Shown here: one piece after another, positions 1-7,980 of the stretch
Numbering within the stretch: position 1 is the first letter of the stretch
How the letters are laid out: every line of letters begins with the position of its first letter
NCBI RefSeq assembly: GCF_030646015.1
Contig: NZ_JAUSLT010000089.1
Coordinates: 1 to 64,000, forward strand
Length of the DNA stretch: 64,000 bases
Direction: 5' to 3'
Source of the DNA: Bradyrhizobium sp.
GTDB lineage: Bacteria; Pseudomonadota; Alphaproteobacteria; Rhizobiales; Xanthobacteraceae
Notes under the pieces: generated by a model
What the model was told of the DNA's origin: nothing
Databases searched by the model: none
Seen by the model: the letters and a program-made list of their open reading frames with translations, nothing else
Position numbers and translations under genes: made by a program

Positions 1-2
1 GA

Positions 3-68
3 ATGCCCTTGCCGTCGCCCTTCGGTTGCGCTTTGATGCTGGCCTGGTCGGGGGATCATCAGTCATGA
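3..68 (+). CDS. Possible C-terminal fragment of an upstream gene (partial)
   Basis: The frame is open from the window edge to a TGA at 66-68, reading ...CALMLAWSGDHQS at its end. It shares ATGA with the next small gene, which is the usual layout of a translationally coupled pair. Only about 21 codons are visible, so no family can be named. It may be the tail of an island gene lying to the left, or a chance open frame. Confidence 0.25.
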   Translation: MPLPSPFGCALMLAWSGDHQS

Positions 69-187
69 AGTCAAATTCACCGCGTTGGGTATGGGCGGCA
101 TTTGTGCTCGCGCTTCTCACCATTTGTTACGTCGTGATGCCACCAACCGCCGTCCAGCACGCCGCTGCACTGTGGGGCTGGGGCTGA
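65..187 (+). CDS. Small single-span membrane protein, 40 aa
   Basis: The ATG at 65 overlaps a possible upstream stop (ATGA). The product starts MKSNSPRWVWAAFVLALLT: a short basic N-terminus, one hydrophobic helix at about residues 8-26, and a short Trp/Gly-rich tail (WGWG). It lies at the island edge, 13 bases before the next gene. A position among phage genes would allow a holin-like or spanin-like part, but nothing in so short a sequence proves that. It could also be non-coding. Confidence 0.4.
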   Translation: MKSNSPRWVWAAFVLALLTICYVVMPPTAVQHAAALWGWG

Positions 188-200
188 AGGCAAACGGAAG

Positions 201-608
201 ATGATGCATTGCAAGATCGTTCAAATCGTCGCGTTGATCTATATGGCTTCCGGAGCGACGGCGTGGGCCCAGAGCCCCAAAGAATTGAGAACGAAGGTCG
301 GCGTTCCGGTTGTGCTGGTCAATTTCCTAAATGCGCGGCCTGACTGCAGCACAAACCCGGGCCCGGTTGCCGTGCCCGTCGTCAGCGGCGCGCCGGCCAA
401 CGGCGTCATTCAGATGCAGATAACGGTGACAAACGTTCCTGCGTCTAGCAAATGCCCGGCGAGGAAGATTCCTAGTACCGCACTGTTATACGCCCCGAAC
501 AAAGAATTTTCAGGGGCGGACACGGTTCAGATTGATGTGGAAGTAGGTAATCAAAAGCGATCGTTAAGCTATCGGATAACGGTGCAAGCTGCTGGCCAGC
601 AACTGTGA
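201..608 (+). CDS. Exported hypothetical protein, 135 aa
   Basis: I do not recognise a family. Residues 1-23 form a typical signal peptide ending in AWA before QSPKEL, so the mature protein of about 112 residues should be periplasmic or secreted. It has two well-separated cysteines (in RPDCST and SSKCPA) that could form one disulfide, and a beta-rich pattern of alternating Val/Thr. The segment FSGADTVQIDVEVGNQ resembles Ig-like or cadherin-like domains, where F.G.D.f.y is common. Two ATGs are adjacent at the start (201 and 204). The base composition looks less GC-rich than the chromosomal genes to the right, in keeping with acquired DNA. Confidence 0.6.
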   Translation: MMHCKIVQIVALIYMASGATAWAQSPKELRTKVGVPVVLVNFLNARPDCSTNPGPVAVPVVSGAPANGVIQMQITVTNVPASSKCPARKIPSTALLYAPNKEFSGADTVQIDVEVGNQKRSLSYRITVQAAGQQL

Positions 609-820
609 GAAACACTCACCGTGGCAAAGCTGCCGCGGCGTAGCAGCATTCTCCACGGCTAGAGGGCATGGCAAATCCCTCGCCAAAAAGTCGCTGAGTG
701 ATGGGCTCCTTCGCTTGTTCGCGGTGGGGTTGTGATGGTAAAGGTACAGCCTCAACCGAATGAGGCAGCAGGTCTCACCTCAGTCCGCGTCAGCAAAGTG
801 CGGCACCACGGGCTAGTTTC

Positions 821-1270
821 ATGCGAAAGATTTTGCTCTCGCTCGGCGCCATCGCGATCCTGACTGCTTCCTTTTTCGGAACGCTCTGGATCCTCGACAA
901 GATCGACCCCGAGCCACCTTCCAGCTCAGCTGTGCGGCCCTCCGGTCCGGATCTGGTCCGTGTCGAGCACGCCAAGACGGTCAAGGCAGCGCTAGAAAAG
1001 TATCGCAGCGCCCGCGGCTCTTACCCTGCACCGTTCACAGGAAATCCGCTCTCGGCTCTTAAGCCGCATCTGGTCGATACAGGATACCTCAAGGCCATTC
1101 CCGAAGATCCAGATCCAGCGCCGGGCACATCGAAGCAATATAGCTACGCCTCCGACAAGGGGACGGTGTACGGGCTCTCGCTGATAATGAAATCCGGCGG
1201 CAGGTGCGTGACCGGCGTTGGAGCGTCCGGTCGGGGCTGGTGGTCGAATGCGCCGGATTGTCCCTTTTAG
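821..1270 (+). CDS. Pseudopilin-like exported or membrane-anchored protein, 149 aa
   Basis: The protein has an N-terminal hydrophobic segment (residues 5-24, ILLSLGAIAILTASFFGTLWI), a Pro-rich linker, then VRVEHAKTVKAALEKYRSARGSYP. That amphipathic helix followed by G-x-YP is characteristic of type II secretion and type IV pseudopilins (GspG-like), in which a helix packs onto a small sheet. The tail has two cysteines (GGRCVTG and APDCPF). There is no prepilin peptidase motif (G/A-F-T-L-x-E) before the hydrophobic helix, so it is not a standard pseudopilin. It lies alone in the island, 212 bases after the preceding gene; I see no other secretion gene nearby. Confidence 0.55.
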   Translation: MRKILLSLGAIAILTASFFGTLWILDKIDPEPPSSSAVRPSGPDLVRVEHAKTVKAALEKYRSARGSYPAPFTGNPLSALKPHLVDTGYLKAIPEDPDPAPGTSKQYSYASDKGTVYGLSLIMKSGGRCVTGVGASGRGWWSNAPDCPF

Positions 1271-1362
1271 ACGACCACCGATTGGAGCCGGCGCCAGGCG
1301 GCATCGAAGTTCGTAGCGTTTTCGCTCCACGCATAGAGATCCGAAGCCGAGGCAGTATCTGA

Positions 1363-1677
1363 TCAGGCGTCCCCGTCGTCGTCAGGATCGTCAGGATTGT
1401 CACGCACAACTACAGTCAAGTCGTGCTTGAACTTTCGGATCAAAGTTTCGCCATCGCAGTCCGCGACAACATCAACCGTTGCGAGGAACTTTGATATCTC
1501 GCCCGGCTCGCCGCCGGAAAACGTGACGTTCTGCACCATCCCGTCCATGTCATGGCCGTCAACATTCACGGTCCCACCGATCCTGCTGATCTTCGCGTTC
1601 TGCAACGTCAGGCCTGATGCGATCAACCGAGACCAATCGACCGGAACTGTTTTCTGTTCGTTAGCATCCTTTTTCAT
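1363..1677 (-). CDS. Hypothetical protein downstream of the tail fibre, 104 aa
   Basis: Unrecognised. It begins MKKDANEQKTVPVDWSRLIASGLTLQNAKISRIGGTVNVDGHDM and ends in an acidic Asp-rich tail (DNPDDPDDDGDA). There is no signal peptide or membrane segment. Its ATG overlaps the stop of the tail-fibre gene by one base (TAATG), so the two are translationally coupled and probably act together. A tail-fibre assembly or chaperone-type partner is one possibility, inferred from position only. Confidence 0.6.
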   Translation of the reverse strand: MKKDANEQKTVPVDWSRLIASGLTLQNAKISRIGGTVNVDGHDMDGMVQNVTFSGGEPGEISKFLATVDVVADCDGETLIRKFKHDLTVVVRDNPDDPDDDGDA

Positions 1678-3008
1678 TACCAGATCCCCGCCTTTTTCAA
1701 TTTTTGATAGACGACCTGTTCGAACGCGACCATCTCAACGGTCATGCGCTCATACTGCCATCCGTCAGGATGCTTCTCGCCGGTCGGGTTTCCGAACTCG
1801 TCCAACTCATCGCGATACGATGCCAACAGTGGATTGACCTTGGCCCCCTGTTCGGCAATGAACCCAAGATGTCGCTGCGTCGGGTCATCGCTGGAGCACT
1901 TGGAGGTATAGGTGATCGGTTTATATTTGAGGACGTTCTCGGCAGCCTCGAAAATGTCGATAGGCTTGATATTGTCTTTGTAGAGGATGGATGAGGTCGA
2001 GCGGTTCAGATCGCCAGCGGAATCAACATTCACGTTTGCGGCGGTAGCGGTCGTAATGTCGTAAATGGACTGTGCGCGCACTTCCAACGTCGTCGGAAAA
2101 ATTCGCATGGCAATAGTGCCCTCCTGATAGAAGATCATATCGCCGGTGTCCTGAAATTGGAAAATGGCATCGTTGGCAGAATTGACGCCGACAAGCAGGC
2201 CGTCAGTCGCGGTGGCGCCGCCGGCACCGGCTGAAGTCACATGCAGATAGCAGCTTCCGGTAGCGGCATTGATGTGCAGCTTTTCCGTGAGGACGTTGGT
2301 TCCGATGGCAACGCGCGGGGTGCTAGTTTCCACATACAGGGCCGTGCTGTTGATGATGAAATCATTGTTAGCTGTGATGTTTTTGCCAACGAAAGTCGTG
2401 GTGTGAGAAGATGAAGTTCCGATAGACAAATTCGCATTGAGGGTCAGATCACCGCCCGCTAACGTAAGCGCGTCAGCCGAGTGTGTGAGCGTCACGTCGC
2501 CGTTATTCCAGTTGATGACCGAACCTGAGGCAAGGAAGAGGTCGGACCACATCAGCGCGGAAGTGCCGAGAGCCGCGCCGTCGCTGGCGGTCGGAACGGC
2601 GTTGCGGCTGAATTCGACCGCCCCCGTCGATGTCGCGCCAAGCCGGATCGTGCCGGAGCCTTTTGCATCGATGGTGAGATTTTCGTTGGTGCCGGAGGAA
2701 ATAACCGACAACGCCAGGCCTCCGGCGGCCGCCGCACCCTTGATCTTCAAGCCGGTGACAACCGAGGCTGTCGAAGCATCGACCTGCAGCACCGGGTCGG
2801 TGGCGCCCTGGCGCCCAGCGGCGATCAGGCTGGCCGACGTTCCGGTGACAGTCAGCGAGCCTACGACAATGCCGGAGGCCGCGGCTTCGATGGCTGCAGC
2901 CACCGTGGCGATATCATCGATGATCGCCGGAAATGCAGTGACGTAGCCGTAGGGCGAGAAATCGGCTTCGGCATAGGTGTTGCCGTTGATGGTGACCGGA
3001 AAGGGCAT
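1677..3008 (-). CDS. Phage tail fibre/spike with C-terminal S74 intramolecular chaperone domain, 443 aa
   Basis: The N-terminal two thirds is a low-complexity, Thr/Ser/Gly-rich beta-repeat region (for example LKIKGAAAAGGLALSVISSG, SGTIRLGATSTGAVEFS), as in trimeric phage fibres that bind a host receptor. From about residue 345, STSSILYKDNIKPI, then KYKPITYTSK and HLGFIAEQ, matches the S74 family: S.x.K.nI....d....l.P..y, then GFIAe. That domain folds the trimer and in many fibres cuts itself off at the Ser. A GGAGCG ribosome site precedes the ATG. It is an isolated fibre gene in the island, with no baseplate or tail-tube gene seen beside it. Confidence 0.8.
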   Translation of the reverse strand: MPFPVTINGNTYAEADFSPYGYVTAFPAIIDDIATVAAAIEAAASGIVVGSLTVTGTSASLIAAGRQGATDPVLQVDASTASVVTGLKIKGAAAAGGLALSVISSGTNENLTIDAKGSGTIRLGATSTGAVEFSRNAVPTASDGAALGTSALMWSDLFLASGSVINWNNGDVTLTHSADALTLAGGDLTLNANLSIGTSSSHTTTFVGKNITANNDFIINSTALYVETSTPRVAIGTNVLTEKLHINAATGSCYLHVTSAGAGGATATDGLLVGVNSANDAIFQFQDTGDMIFYQEGTIAMRIFPTTLEVRAQSIYDITTATAANVNVDSAGDLNRSTSSILYKDNIKPIDIFEAAENVLKYKPITYTSKCSSDDPTQRHLGFIAEQGAKVNPLLASYRDELDEFGNPTGEKHPDGWQYERMTVEMVAFEQVVYQKLKKAGIW

Positions 3009-3078
3009 CAGACTCGCTCCTTAATTGCGGGTGAAAAAAGTATAGATCGGTTGCGCATTTCAGTTGCGCCGTCGCCGT

Positions 3079-3900
3079 TCATTGCCCGGCCCCTTCGTCC
3101 ATCGATCTCGGTCCATCGAAGCCGCCGGCGCGGGTAAATGCGAGGTGACCAAACACCCGCCCGCGCTGCTGCCCGTTCGACGCGCCCGCAATGAAGGCTT
3201 GGCGCGCCTTGCTGAATTCATCCCAACGAAGTGCAAGCAGAGCTGGCGGACTCGATGCCGGGTAGCCGTGCCATGCGAAAGGCCGGCCATTGCGCCAAAT
3301 TTCTTCACCTTCTAAGCAGTCAATCACGCCCAGATCCGCTGCCCGATTCAGCGACATCAAGCGCTCATTTCGAATTTCCTTGGCGAACATCTCGGCGCTC
3401 CGGCCAGTTCGCGCCGCATATAGATCGACTAGTTTTTGATCTTCCCGCTGAAGCAGCGCGGCGATGGTAAGGTGCTTCTCACGCGTCCAACGCCCGCCTT
3501 TTTCCGGGGGGATTTCGACGGCATGGAAGAGCAGCTTCGTTCCATGGGTCGCCTGCCGAAAATCGCCCGCCATCAGAATCAGTGTGGCCGCCGAGCAACA
3601 TTCGCCATCGGCAATGGTCGTAATATACCCAGGGTGACGATCAAGCGCCGCAACGACTTTCTCCGCGTCATAGACGTTGCCGCCAGGGCTGGTGATTCGC
3701 ACCTCGACGTGGGGCGCGCGGCGATGGGCCAACAACGCGGCCTCGACAGCGATGGACGATATTCCCTTTTTTTCGCCAGGCCGCGGCCCTACCCGGCCCT
3801 GCAGGGTCAGACGCAACGTGTCGCCGTCGCGCCGATGCACCTTCGGGAGATATCGCGCCATTATTGCGATCGCTCGATCTCGATTTGGCGTTGGCTTCAT
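3079..3900 (-). CDS. ClpP-fold serine protease, prohead-protease-like, 273 aa
   Basis: The order ITSPGGNVYDAEKVVAALDRHPG, then IADGECCSAATLILMAGD, then GTKLLFHAVEIPP follows the ClpP/crotonase fold used by phage head-maturation proteases. Ser103 (in CCSAAT) and His126 (in LLFHAV) are the expected catalytic pair; a later Asp would complete the triad. The usual role is cleaving scaffold or capsid proteins during head assembly. The chosen ATG (MKPTPNRDRAI) gives a normal N-terminus; an upstream start would add a basic, unconserved-looking stretch. After about residue 200 the sequence is not recognisable. No capsid gene is visible next to it, which is unusual for this family. Confidence 0.7.
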   Translation of the reverse strand: MKPTPNRDRAIAIMARYLPKVHRRDGDTLRLTLQGRVGPRPGEKKGISSIAVEAALLAHRRAPHVEVRITSPGGNVYDAEKVVAALDRHPGYITTIADGECCSAATLILMAGDFRQATHGTKLLFHAVEIPPEKGGRWTREKHLTIAALLQREDQKLVDLYAARTGRSAEMFAKEIRNERLMSLNRAADLGVIDCLEGEEIWRNGRPFAWHGYPASSPPALLALRWDEFSKARQAFIAGASNGQQRGRVFGHLAFTRAGGFDGPRSMDEGAGQ

Positions 3901-4018
3901 GATGCGCGCCCCGAACGTAAATGGGCGATGCGGCCGGCACCGGCTTCTAGGCGCCGGCCGCAATCGTTGCTGGGCCCTATGCGCGAAGGACAAATTCGCC
4001 AGTGCCCGCGACGAATGC

Positions 4019-4531
4019 TCATTTCAGTAGTGCTTTCGCGTGGTCGACGAGGGCGACGCCAGCAACGTGGCCGAGCCGCGGCATGTCGGGATTGCCGGCC
4101 CGCCGAATTTCCTCGATGCACGCAATTAGAAGATCAGTCGCCTCGGTGATTTCCTCATACGCAGCGACAATTCGCGCCGCGCATTGCTTTTGCGCGGATC
4201 GCAGCGCGTCGTCGACCCGATCGGCGCGCGCGCGGCGCAGCTCGGAAACGCGCGGGCGTTCGATGTTGATCGTTTTTTCGATCGCCTTGATGTCGATGTC
4301 CAGCGCGGCAATCCGGTCCCGGGTCTGCTTCGTGTCGCGGCCGGCGCGCTGACCGTCATTGATCGCAGCCTGCTGCTCGGCCCGCAGAACGTCGCGCCGG
4401 GATCGCAAGCCTGTCAGGCTCGTTTCCGCCATCTGCAGCTGCGGACCCTTTCCGACGGCGACGGCAAGATCATGGACGATCTCTGCGGAGATCGGCGGGC
4501 GCTCTTCGTTGTCAGGCTTTCGGGCGAACAT
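4019..4531 (-). CDS. Coiled-coil phage-like hypothetical protein, 170 aa
   Basis: The sequence is dominated by charged helix from about residue 35 to 130 (RSRRDVLRAEQQAAIND through RVSELRRARADRVDDALRSAQK), likely a coiled coil. There is no signal peptide. It is in the same leftward gene series as the protease-like gene, about 120 bases upstream of it. Scaffold-like proteins of similar composition often sit beside prohead proteases, so an assembly role is possible, but no family signature is present. Confidence 0.6.
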   Translation of the reverse strand: MFARKPDNEERPPISAEIVHDLAVAVGKGPQLQMAETSLTGLRSRRDVLRAEQQAAINDGQRAGRDTKQTRDRIAALDIDIKAIEKTINIERPRVSELRRARADRVDDALRSAQKQCAARIVAAYEEITEATDLLIACIEEIRRAGNPDMPRLGHVAGVALVDHAKALLK

Positions 4532-4613
4532 GGCGGCGGTGTTCCTTGTTGCGACAATGACCGAAAGCTAATCCGCCGAATCATGCCAGCGCGAGTAACG
4601 CGTTACGGTGAAC

Positions 4614-5027
4614 TTAAGATATCTGCCGGCCGGCGTGTCGACGCGGGCCTCGCCCTTCGCCGCGCCAGGGCGAAACCGCCGCGTCTGGCACGGCAGCCAC
4701 ACGTCCCGCGGCGTAGTCATCCAGCAATATCGAAATGGCAGCGTCTACCTTCTTCGGATCCGCGCTCGCTTGCTCGGAAATCCGCTTGTCGTCGATGAGC
4801 CGATCGATGATCTGATTGTTGATCTCAGGCGCAGCAACGCGATCGACGCCTGCCCGCCTCCGATCGCGAAGCAACTTCTGGCGCGCCGCGCCATCGAGCG
4901 CCATCATGAAAATATGCCCATGACCGAACGCCGCTTGCATCGCCGCTTCGGCCGCACGCACCCTCGCGACCGCGGCCTCGAGCCGGGCGCGGTCGTCTGG
5001 GTCCAGTTTGCTAAGGACGTGGGGCAT
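4614..5027 (-). CDS. Phage-like hypothetical protein, 137 aa
   Basis: Unrecognised, mostly helical. It begins MPHVLSKLDPDDRARLEAAVARVRAAEAAMQAAFG and has an Arg-rich middle (KLLRDRRRAGVDRV). Its start lies 2 bases past the stop of the upstream gene, so it belongs to the tight leftward series 5696 to 4614. The C-terminus (PWRGEGRGPRRHAGRQIS) is basic and low in complexity. No catalytic motif is visible. Confidence 0.55.
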   Translation of the reverse strand: MPHVLSKLDPDDRARLEAAVARVRAAEAAMQAAFGHGHIFMMALDGAARQKLLRDRRRAGVDRVAAPEINNQIIDRLIDDKRISEQASADPKKVDAAISILLDDYAAGRVAAVPDAAVSPWRGEGRGPRRHAGRQIS

Positions 5028-5029
5028 GG

Positions 5030-5425
5030 TCAGACCAGCGGTACTTCGCGCTTGACGGCGCCTGGCTGGCCCGGTCCTCGCCCAGGATCAAGTAGCGAGC
5101 CGAATACCCAAGGATCTCGCCATCTTTGTGAATCCAAAGCCGGCACGCTGGCGTGGATGCGGGCAAGATCGATCTCCGGCGGCCGCACCCTACGTTCGTC
5201 GGTTGCGATTTGGAAAACCGCTTCAAGCTTTGCGGACGCGAAAAGACGGGCTTCCGGCGGCCAAGTTACATCGCCGGCAATGGCAATCAGGCGATCCCAA
5301 TCGTGTTCATCGTAAACATTATCAATCGCACGCTTTACTACTTCAATTCGCTCCGCCGACTGCATGTCATGAATGCCGACGCCGCGATGGCGGGCGACGA
5401 TCGGAATCTGGTCGAGCTCAGTCAT
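5030..5425 (-). CDS. Phage-like hypothetical protein, 131 aa
   Basis: The start at 5425 (MTELDQIPIVARHRGVGIHDMQSAERI) is chosen because a strong AAGGAGGT site lies just upstream; the frame is open further but without such a site. The start overlaps the stop of the preceding gene by 8 bases, so the two are coupled. It contains a helical segment DVTWPPEARLFASAKLEAVFQI, and the C-terminus (VFGSLLDPGRGPGQPG) is loop-like. I cannot assign a family. The position suggests a small packaging or morphogenesis accessory. Confidence 0.55.
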   Translation of the reverse strand: MTELDQIPIVARHRGVGIHDMQSAERIEVVKRAIDNVYDEHDWDRLIAIAGDVTWPPEARLFASAKLEAVFQIATDERRVRPPEIDLARIHASVPALDSQRWRDPWVFGSLLDPGRGPGQPGAVKREVPLV

Positions 5426-5696
5426 TCTTACCTCCTTGCAAAATCCGTAAAGCGCGTCGCGAAACTGCGTCTCCCGCGTCGAACATTTCAATCTGTTCTG
5501 GTTGCGCTTGGCGGTTGCTAACGATCAGCGCCTTGGCCGCCGCCACTCGCGCTGATGCAGGCGCGCTGTCGTCGCCCGCAATCGTGCGCAGCACGTTGAC
5601 CGGATCGACTTCCGCCACGTTGACCCCAGCAAGCGCTGCTGTGCTCGCGGCTTTCCGGGTAGGTCGCCCGCGCTTTGCTTTCGTTTTCTTTGCCAT
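5418..5696 (-). CDS. Small basic phage-associated protein, 92 aa
   Basis: It begins MAKKTKAKRGRPTRKAA, a basic AT-hook-like stretch (KRGRPTR), then DPVNVLRTIAGDDSAPASARVAAAKALIVSNRQ, a short helical repeat. Proteins with a basic N-terminus and this kind of helix often sit next to terminase genes, but the resemblance is loose. It is the first gene of the leftward series 5696 to 3079. A DNA-binding or packaging-accessory role is an inference. Confidence 0.55.
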   Translation of the reverse strand: MAKKTKAKRGRPTRKAASTAALAGVNVAEVDPVNVLRTIAGDDSAPASARVAAAKALIVSNRQAQPEQIEMFDAGDAVSRRALRILQGGKND

Positions 5697-5811
5697 TTGC
5701 TTCTGGTCCTCAATTTGATTTTCTGGGAAAATTCAGGGCGCGCGTACAGGGTCTGGGTGTCACCCATTGTGGTAGAAGTTCCCTACCCGGGCAGCCTTTG
5801 ATAACCCCCCC

Positions 5812-5840
5812 CTTCCGGATCGCCGGAAGCTTTTTCTTTT
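5812..5840 (+). terminator. Rightward intrinsic terminator with no rightward gene upstream
   Basis: CTTCCGG (5812-5818), loop ATCG, CCGGAAG (5823-5829), then CTTTTTCTTTT. The T-run follows the hairpin only on the + strand, while both flanking genes are on the - strand. It lies in the 192-base gap between the RepA-like gene and the small basic gene. Confidence 0.6.
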
Positions 5841-5888
5841 AGATTCGCGGCGCTGCGCCGAAGAATTTAGGCCCCCTACCCGCGCCCA

Positions 5889-7340
5889 TCAGACGCCGTC
5901 TCCGGCATCGCCGTCGTCACTGGAGACCAGCCGAAGGTGTCCCTCCGAGCCCGAAGATGCCCCTTCCCGGGAAGGGGCATCTTCGACACTGTTGGGGCAT
6001 CTTCGGAGCGACCAGACCCAGCCGCCCTTCATGCCGGACTTCTCCGGCTTGATGCCAAGAGCGTCCTTGGCGGTCCTCAGGCTCTTGGTGCTGATGCCGG
6101 CCTCCCTCGCCGCGGACTGGACCTCCTTGGCGGGAACCGGGCCGACGGCCAGCAGGTCCTCGAGGAAGTCGCTGGCCTCGTCCTTGGCGGACCGGGCGGA
6201 CTCCCCGCCCTGAAGGGCGGCCAATGCCTTGTCGGCGCTGATGGTGACTGGCTCGGACTCGTACATGATCCGGCTGGTCGGGATCGACCGGCCCTCATGC
6301 TCGATCAGACAGCCCTCAATCCGATACGCCAAACCGGTGCTCAAGGGGCCGATGTTGGACTTTGACGGGATAAGGAGCTTTCGAGTCTCATCGGCTTCGT
6401 CCGACGTCACGATGAATGCCGCCCGCGCAGCGTTGACGAAGGCGACCGAACCGATGAAGCGGGAGTTGGCGGTCCCACTGCCCTTTGAAAAATGATTGTT
6501 CGCGATCACCGCAACCCGGGTCCGGGACGCGAAGTCATTGAGCGGATCCAGAACTCCGCGGACATCGGCGTTCTTGTGGGAGTCCACCGTCCCGAGATAA
6601 CTGGTGATCGGGTCCAAGATGACCATGATCACATTCGGCAACTCGGCTATCAGATCTTCGAGTCGATGAAGGTCCGCCTGGAGGCTGAAGCCACGGTGAC
6701 GTTGCTGCTCATCGCTGACCGATCGGATCACAAAAACCCGTGACATGTTGGCGCCGGCCGCGATCAGTCTCGGAGCGAGAGTGTCTGCAACGTCGTCTTC
6801 GGAACTAAGCCAAATCACGTCCCCAGCATCAGCACCTGCGGCACCATCCGGCCATCTATCGCCAGTGGTCGCGCGGGCAGTGAGATCGGCCAATATGGTG
6901 CTTTTGCCCTGACCGCCTTCGCCTGCCAGGCCGTGAGCCTTGCCGCGCGCCAAACGATTGGGCCACAGGTATTCAATAGCGATCGGTGTGACGTCGCTCA
7001 TTTTGATGACGTTGAGGCTGCCGGCGCTGTGCTTATTGTCGGCGGCCGCGTCAGCGCTTGGCTTCGTATTTTTTACGACTCCAAGTTCTGGATTTTCTGC
7101 AGACTGAACGGCGGTCGCAAGGCAACCCTGGATAAAGCCTTGGTCGAGACCAAGCGCCTCACCGGCATTCTGAAATCGATCAACAGTATCGGCTTTGTCC
7201 ATTCCGCCGGCCAACGCGTGTTTCATGCCGTCCCGGCAGCACTGGGCGAACACCTTGGACTCCAGCCCGGCCGCCGCCTTCATAATTGTACGTAGCGCGA
7301 CGTCGACACCTTCTGAGTATGTTGAGCGATGAAAATTCAT
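5889..7340 (-). CDS. RepA-like AAA (RecA-fold) replicative ATPase, 483 aa
   Basis: This is an AAA_25/RepA-type ATPase. The Walker A motif is GEGGQGKST with Lys146; a Walker B-like segment, NVIMVILDPITSYLG, follows. The region DVIWLSSEDDVADTLAPRLIAAGA is typical of the family, which includes plasmid hexameric helicases and phage or satellite replication proteins. The N-terminal 110 residues hold no recognisable primase motif. The C-terminal 100 residues (VGPVPAKEVQSAAREAGISTKSLRTAKDALGI) look like a winged-helix domain. Its ATG overlaps the upstream stop (ATGA), and it is the last gene of the 7968-5889 operon. The 3' end contains a striking palindrome, listed separately. Copying the excised element is the likely role. 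Confidence 0.8.
   Translation of the reverse strand: MNFHRSTYSEGVDVALRTIMKAAAGLESKVFAQCCRDGMKHALAGGMDKADTVDRFQNAGEALGLDQGFIQGCLATAVQSAENPELGVVKNTKPSADAAADNKHSAGSLNVIKMSDVTPIAIEYLWPNRLARGKAHGLAGEGGQGKSTILADLTARATTGDRWPDGAAGADAGDVIWLSSEDDVADTLAPRLIAAGANMSRVFVIRSVSDEQQRHRGFSLQADLHRLEDLIAELPNVIMVILDPITSYLGTVDSHKNADVRGVLDPLNDFASRTRVAVIANNHFSKGSGTANSRFIGSVAFVNAARAAFIVTSDEADETRKLLIPSKSNIGPLSTGLAYRIEGCLIEHEGRSIPTSRIMYESEPVTISADKALAALQGGESARSAKDEASDFLEDLLAVGPVPAKEVQSAAREAGISTKSLRTAKDALGIKPEKSGMKGGWVWSLRRCPNSVEDAPSREGASSGSEGHLRLVSSDDGDAGDGV
5952..6006. repeat. Perfect 34-base palindrome plus a third copy of its arm
   Basis: CGAAGATGCCCCTTCCC at 5952-5968 is followed directly by its exact reverse complement (5969-5985), giving a palindrome with no loop. 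The arm core GGGGCATCTTCGG recurs at 5994-6006. All lies inside the 3' end of the RepA-like gene, where it encodes repeated Glu-Asp-Ala-Pro-like text. It could be an iteron-type origin element, a protein-binding site, or a strong RNA hairpin. Confidence 0.75.
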
Positions 7341-7558
7341 GCCCGGTACTCCGCGCCCGAAAAGTCTGCGATTGCTATTCCAGCGATGTTGGCTTGTTCA
7401 CGGTCCTGGAAGCGCCGGCTCGAGATCCACCGCGCATCACCGGCGACGTAGCGGATTGCTAGTTGGCTGCTGCCGTCGGCAGGGTCCCGAATCTCGACGA
7501 CGTCGACGACGGCACCCATTGCGCGCGAAACGATTTGAAGGGCTGTGTCCTCGTTCAT
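7337..7558 (-). CDS. Small hypothetical protein coupled to the RepA-like gene, 73 aa
   Basis: It begins MNEDTALQIVSRAMGAVVDVVEIRD and has a compact alpha/beta-like pattern without a recognised motif. Both ends overlap neighbours by 4 bases (ATGA), so it lies inside a translationally coupled operon with the RepA-like protein. A replication accessory or regulator is plausible from context only. Confidence 0.6.
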   Translation of the reverse strand: MNEDTALQIVSRAMGAVVDVVEIRDPADGSSQLAIRYVAGDARWISSRRFQDREQANIAGIAIADFSGAEYRA

Positions 7559-7764
7559 GCGGCACCACTATCGCCGAAAACGAACGGAATCAGCGCGGAG
7601 GCCACAGAAGCGCTGATAGCGTGCTTCCGAACGAGCCGTGCGACTTGAAGTCGCTGGGTGATCTTGCTATCTGTGAGATCGAGCCGGCCGCCAAGCTGCT
7701 CAATCTCTGACGCCGGTTTTCCGCATAACGCGGTGGCCGGCGTCGTCGTATCTGAGACGATCAT
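7555..7764 (-). CDS. Small hypothetical protein, 69 aa
   Basis: It begins MIVSDTTTPATALCGKPASEIEQLGGRLDLTDSKITQRLQVARLVRKHAISASVASALIPFVFG. The middle could form a helix-turn-helix (KITQRLQVARLVRKHAISASVA), but the match is weak. It starts 3 bases after the HTH gene stop and overlaps the next start by 4 bases, so it is the second gene of the leftward operon. Confidence 0.6.
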   Translation of the reverse strand: MIVSDTTTPATALCGKPASEIEQLGGRLDLTDSKITQRLQVARLVRKHAISASVASALIPFVFGDSGAA

Positions 7765-7767
7765 CGA

Positions 7768-7968
7768 TCAGCCGACCATCCCGAGCTTCTTACGAAGCGA
7801 CGCAGTGATGACAGCCTTTTTCCTGCCGATAGTGATGACGTCAATCTCACCCCGTAAAATCGCGTCATAGATGCCGTTTCGACTCAACGGCAGGATCCGG
7901 GACTTCAGCAACTGGTCCGGCGTGATCGTCGGCCGCTCCAGCAATTCGGTAATTTCCTTGGTGGTCAT
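7768..7968 (-). CDS. Excisionase/HTH-like DNA-binding protein, 66 aa
   Basis: The start MTTKEITELLERPTITPDQLLKSRIL at 7968 is chosen for its GAGGATATC ribosome site; the longer open frame upstream runs into the operator region. The size and the pattern LSRNGIYDAILRGEIDVITIGRKKAVI match MerR/Xis-like excisionase proteins (helix-turn-helix then a wing with R/K-K). Such proteins direct excision and often repress their own promoter. It is the first gene of the leftward operon and sits across a repeated operator region from the rightward gene at 8112. Confidence 0.65.
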   Translation of the reverse strand: MTTKEITELLERPTITPDQLLKSRILPLSRNGIYDAILRGEIDVITIGRKKAVITASLRKKLGMVG

Positions 7969-7980
7969 GATATCCTCGTG

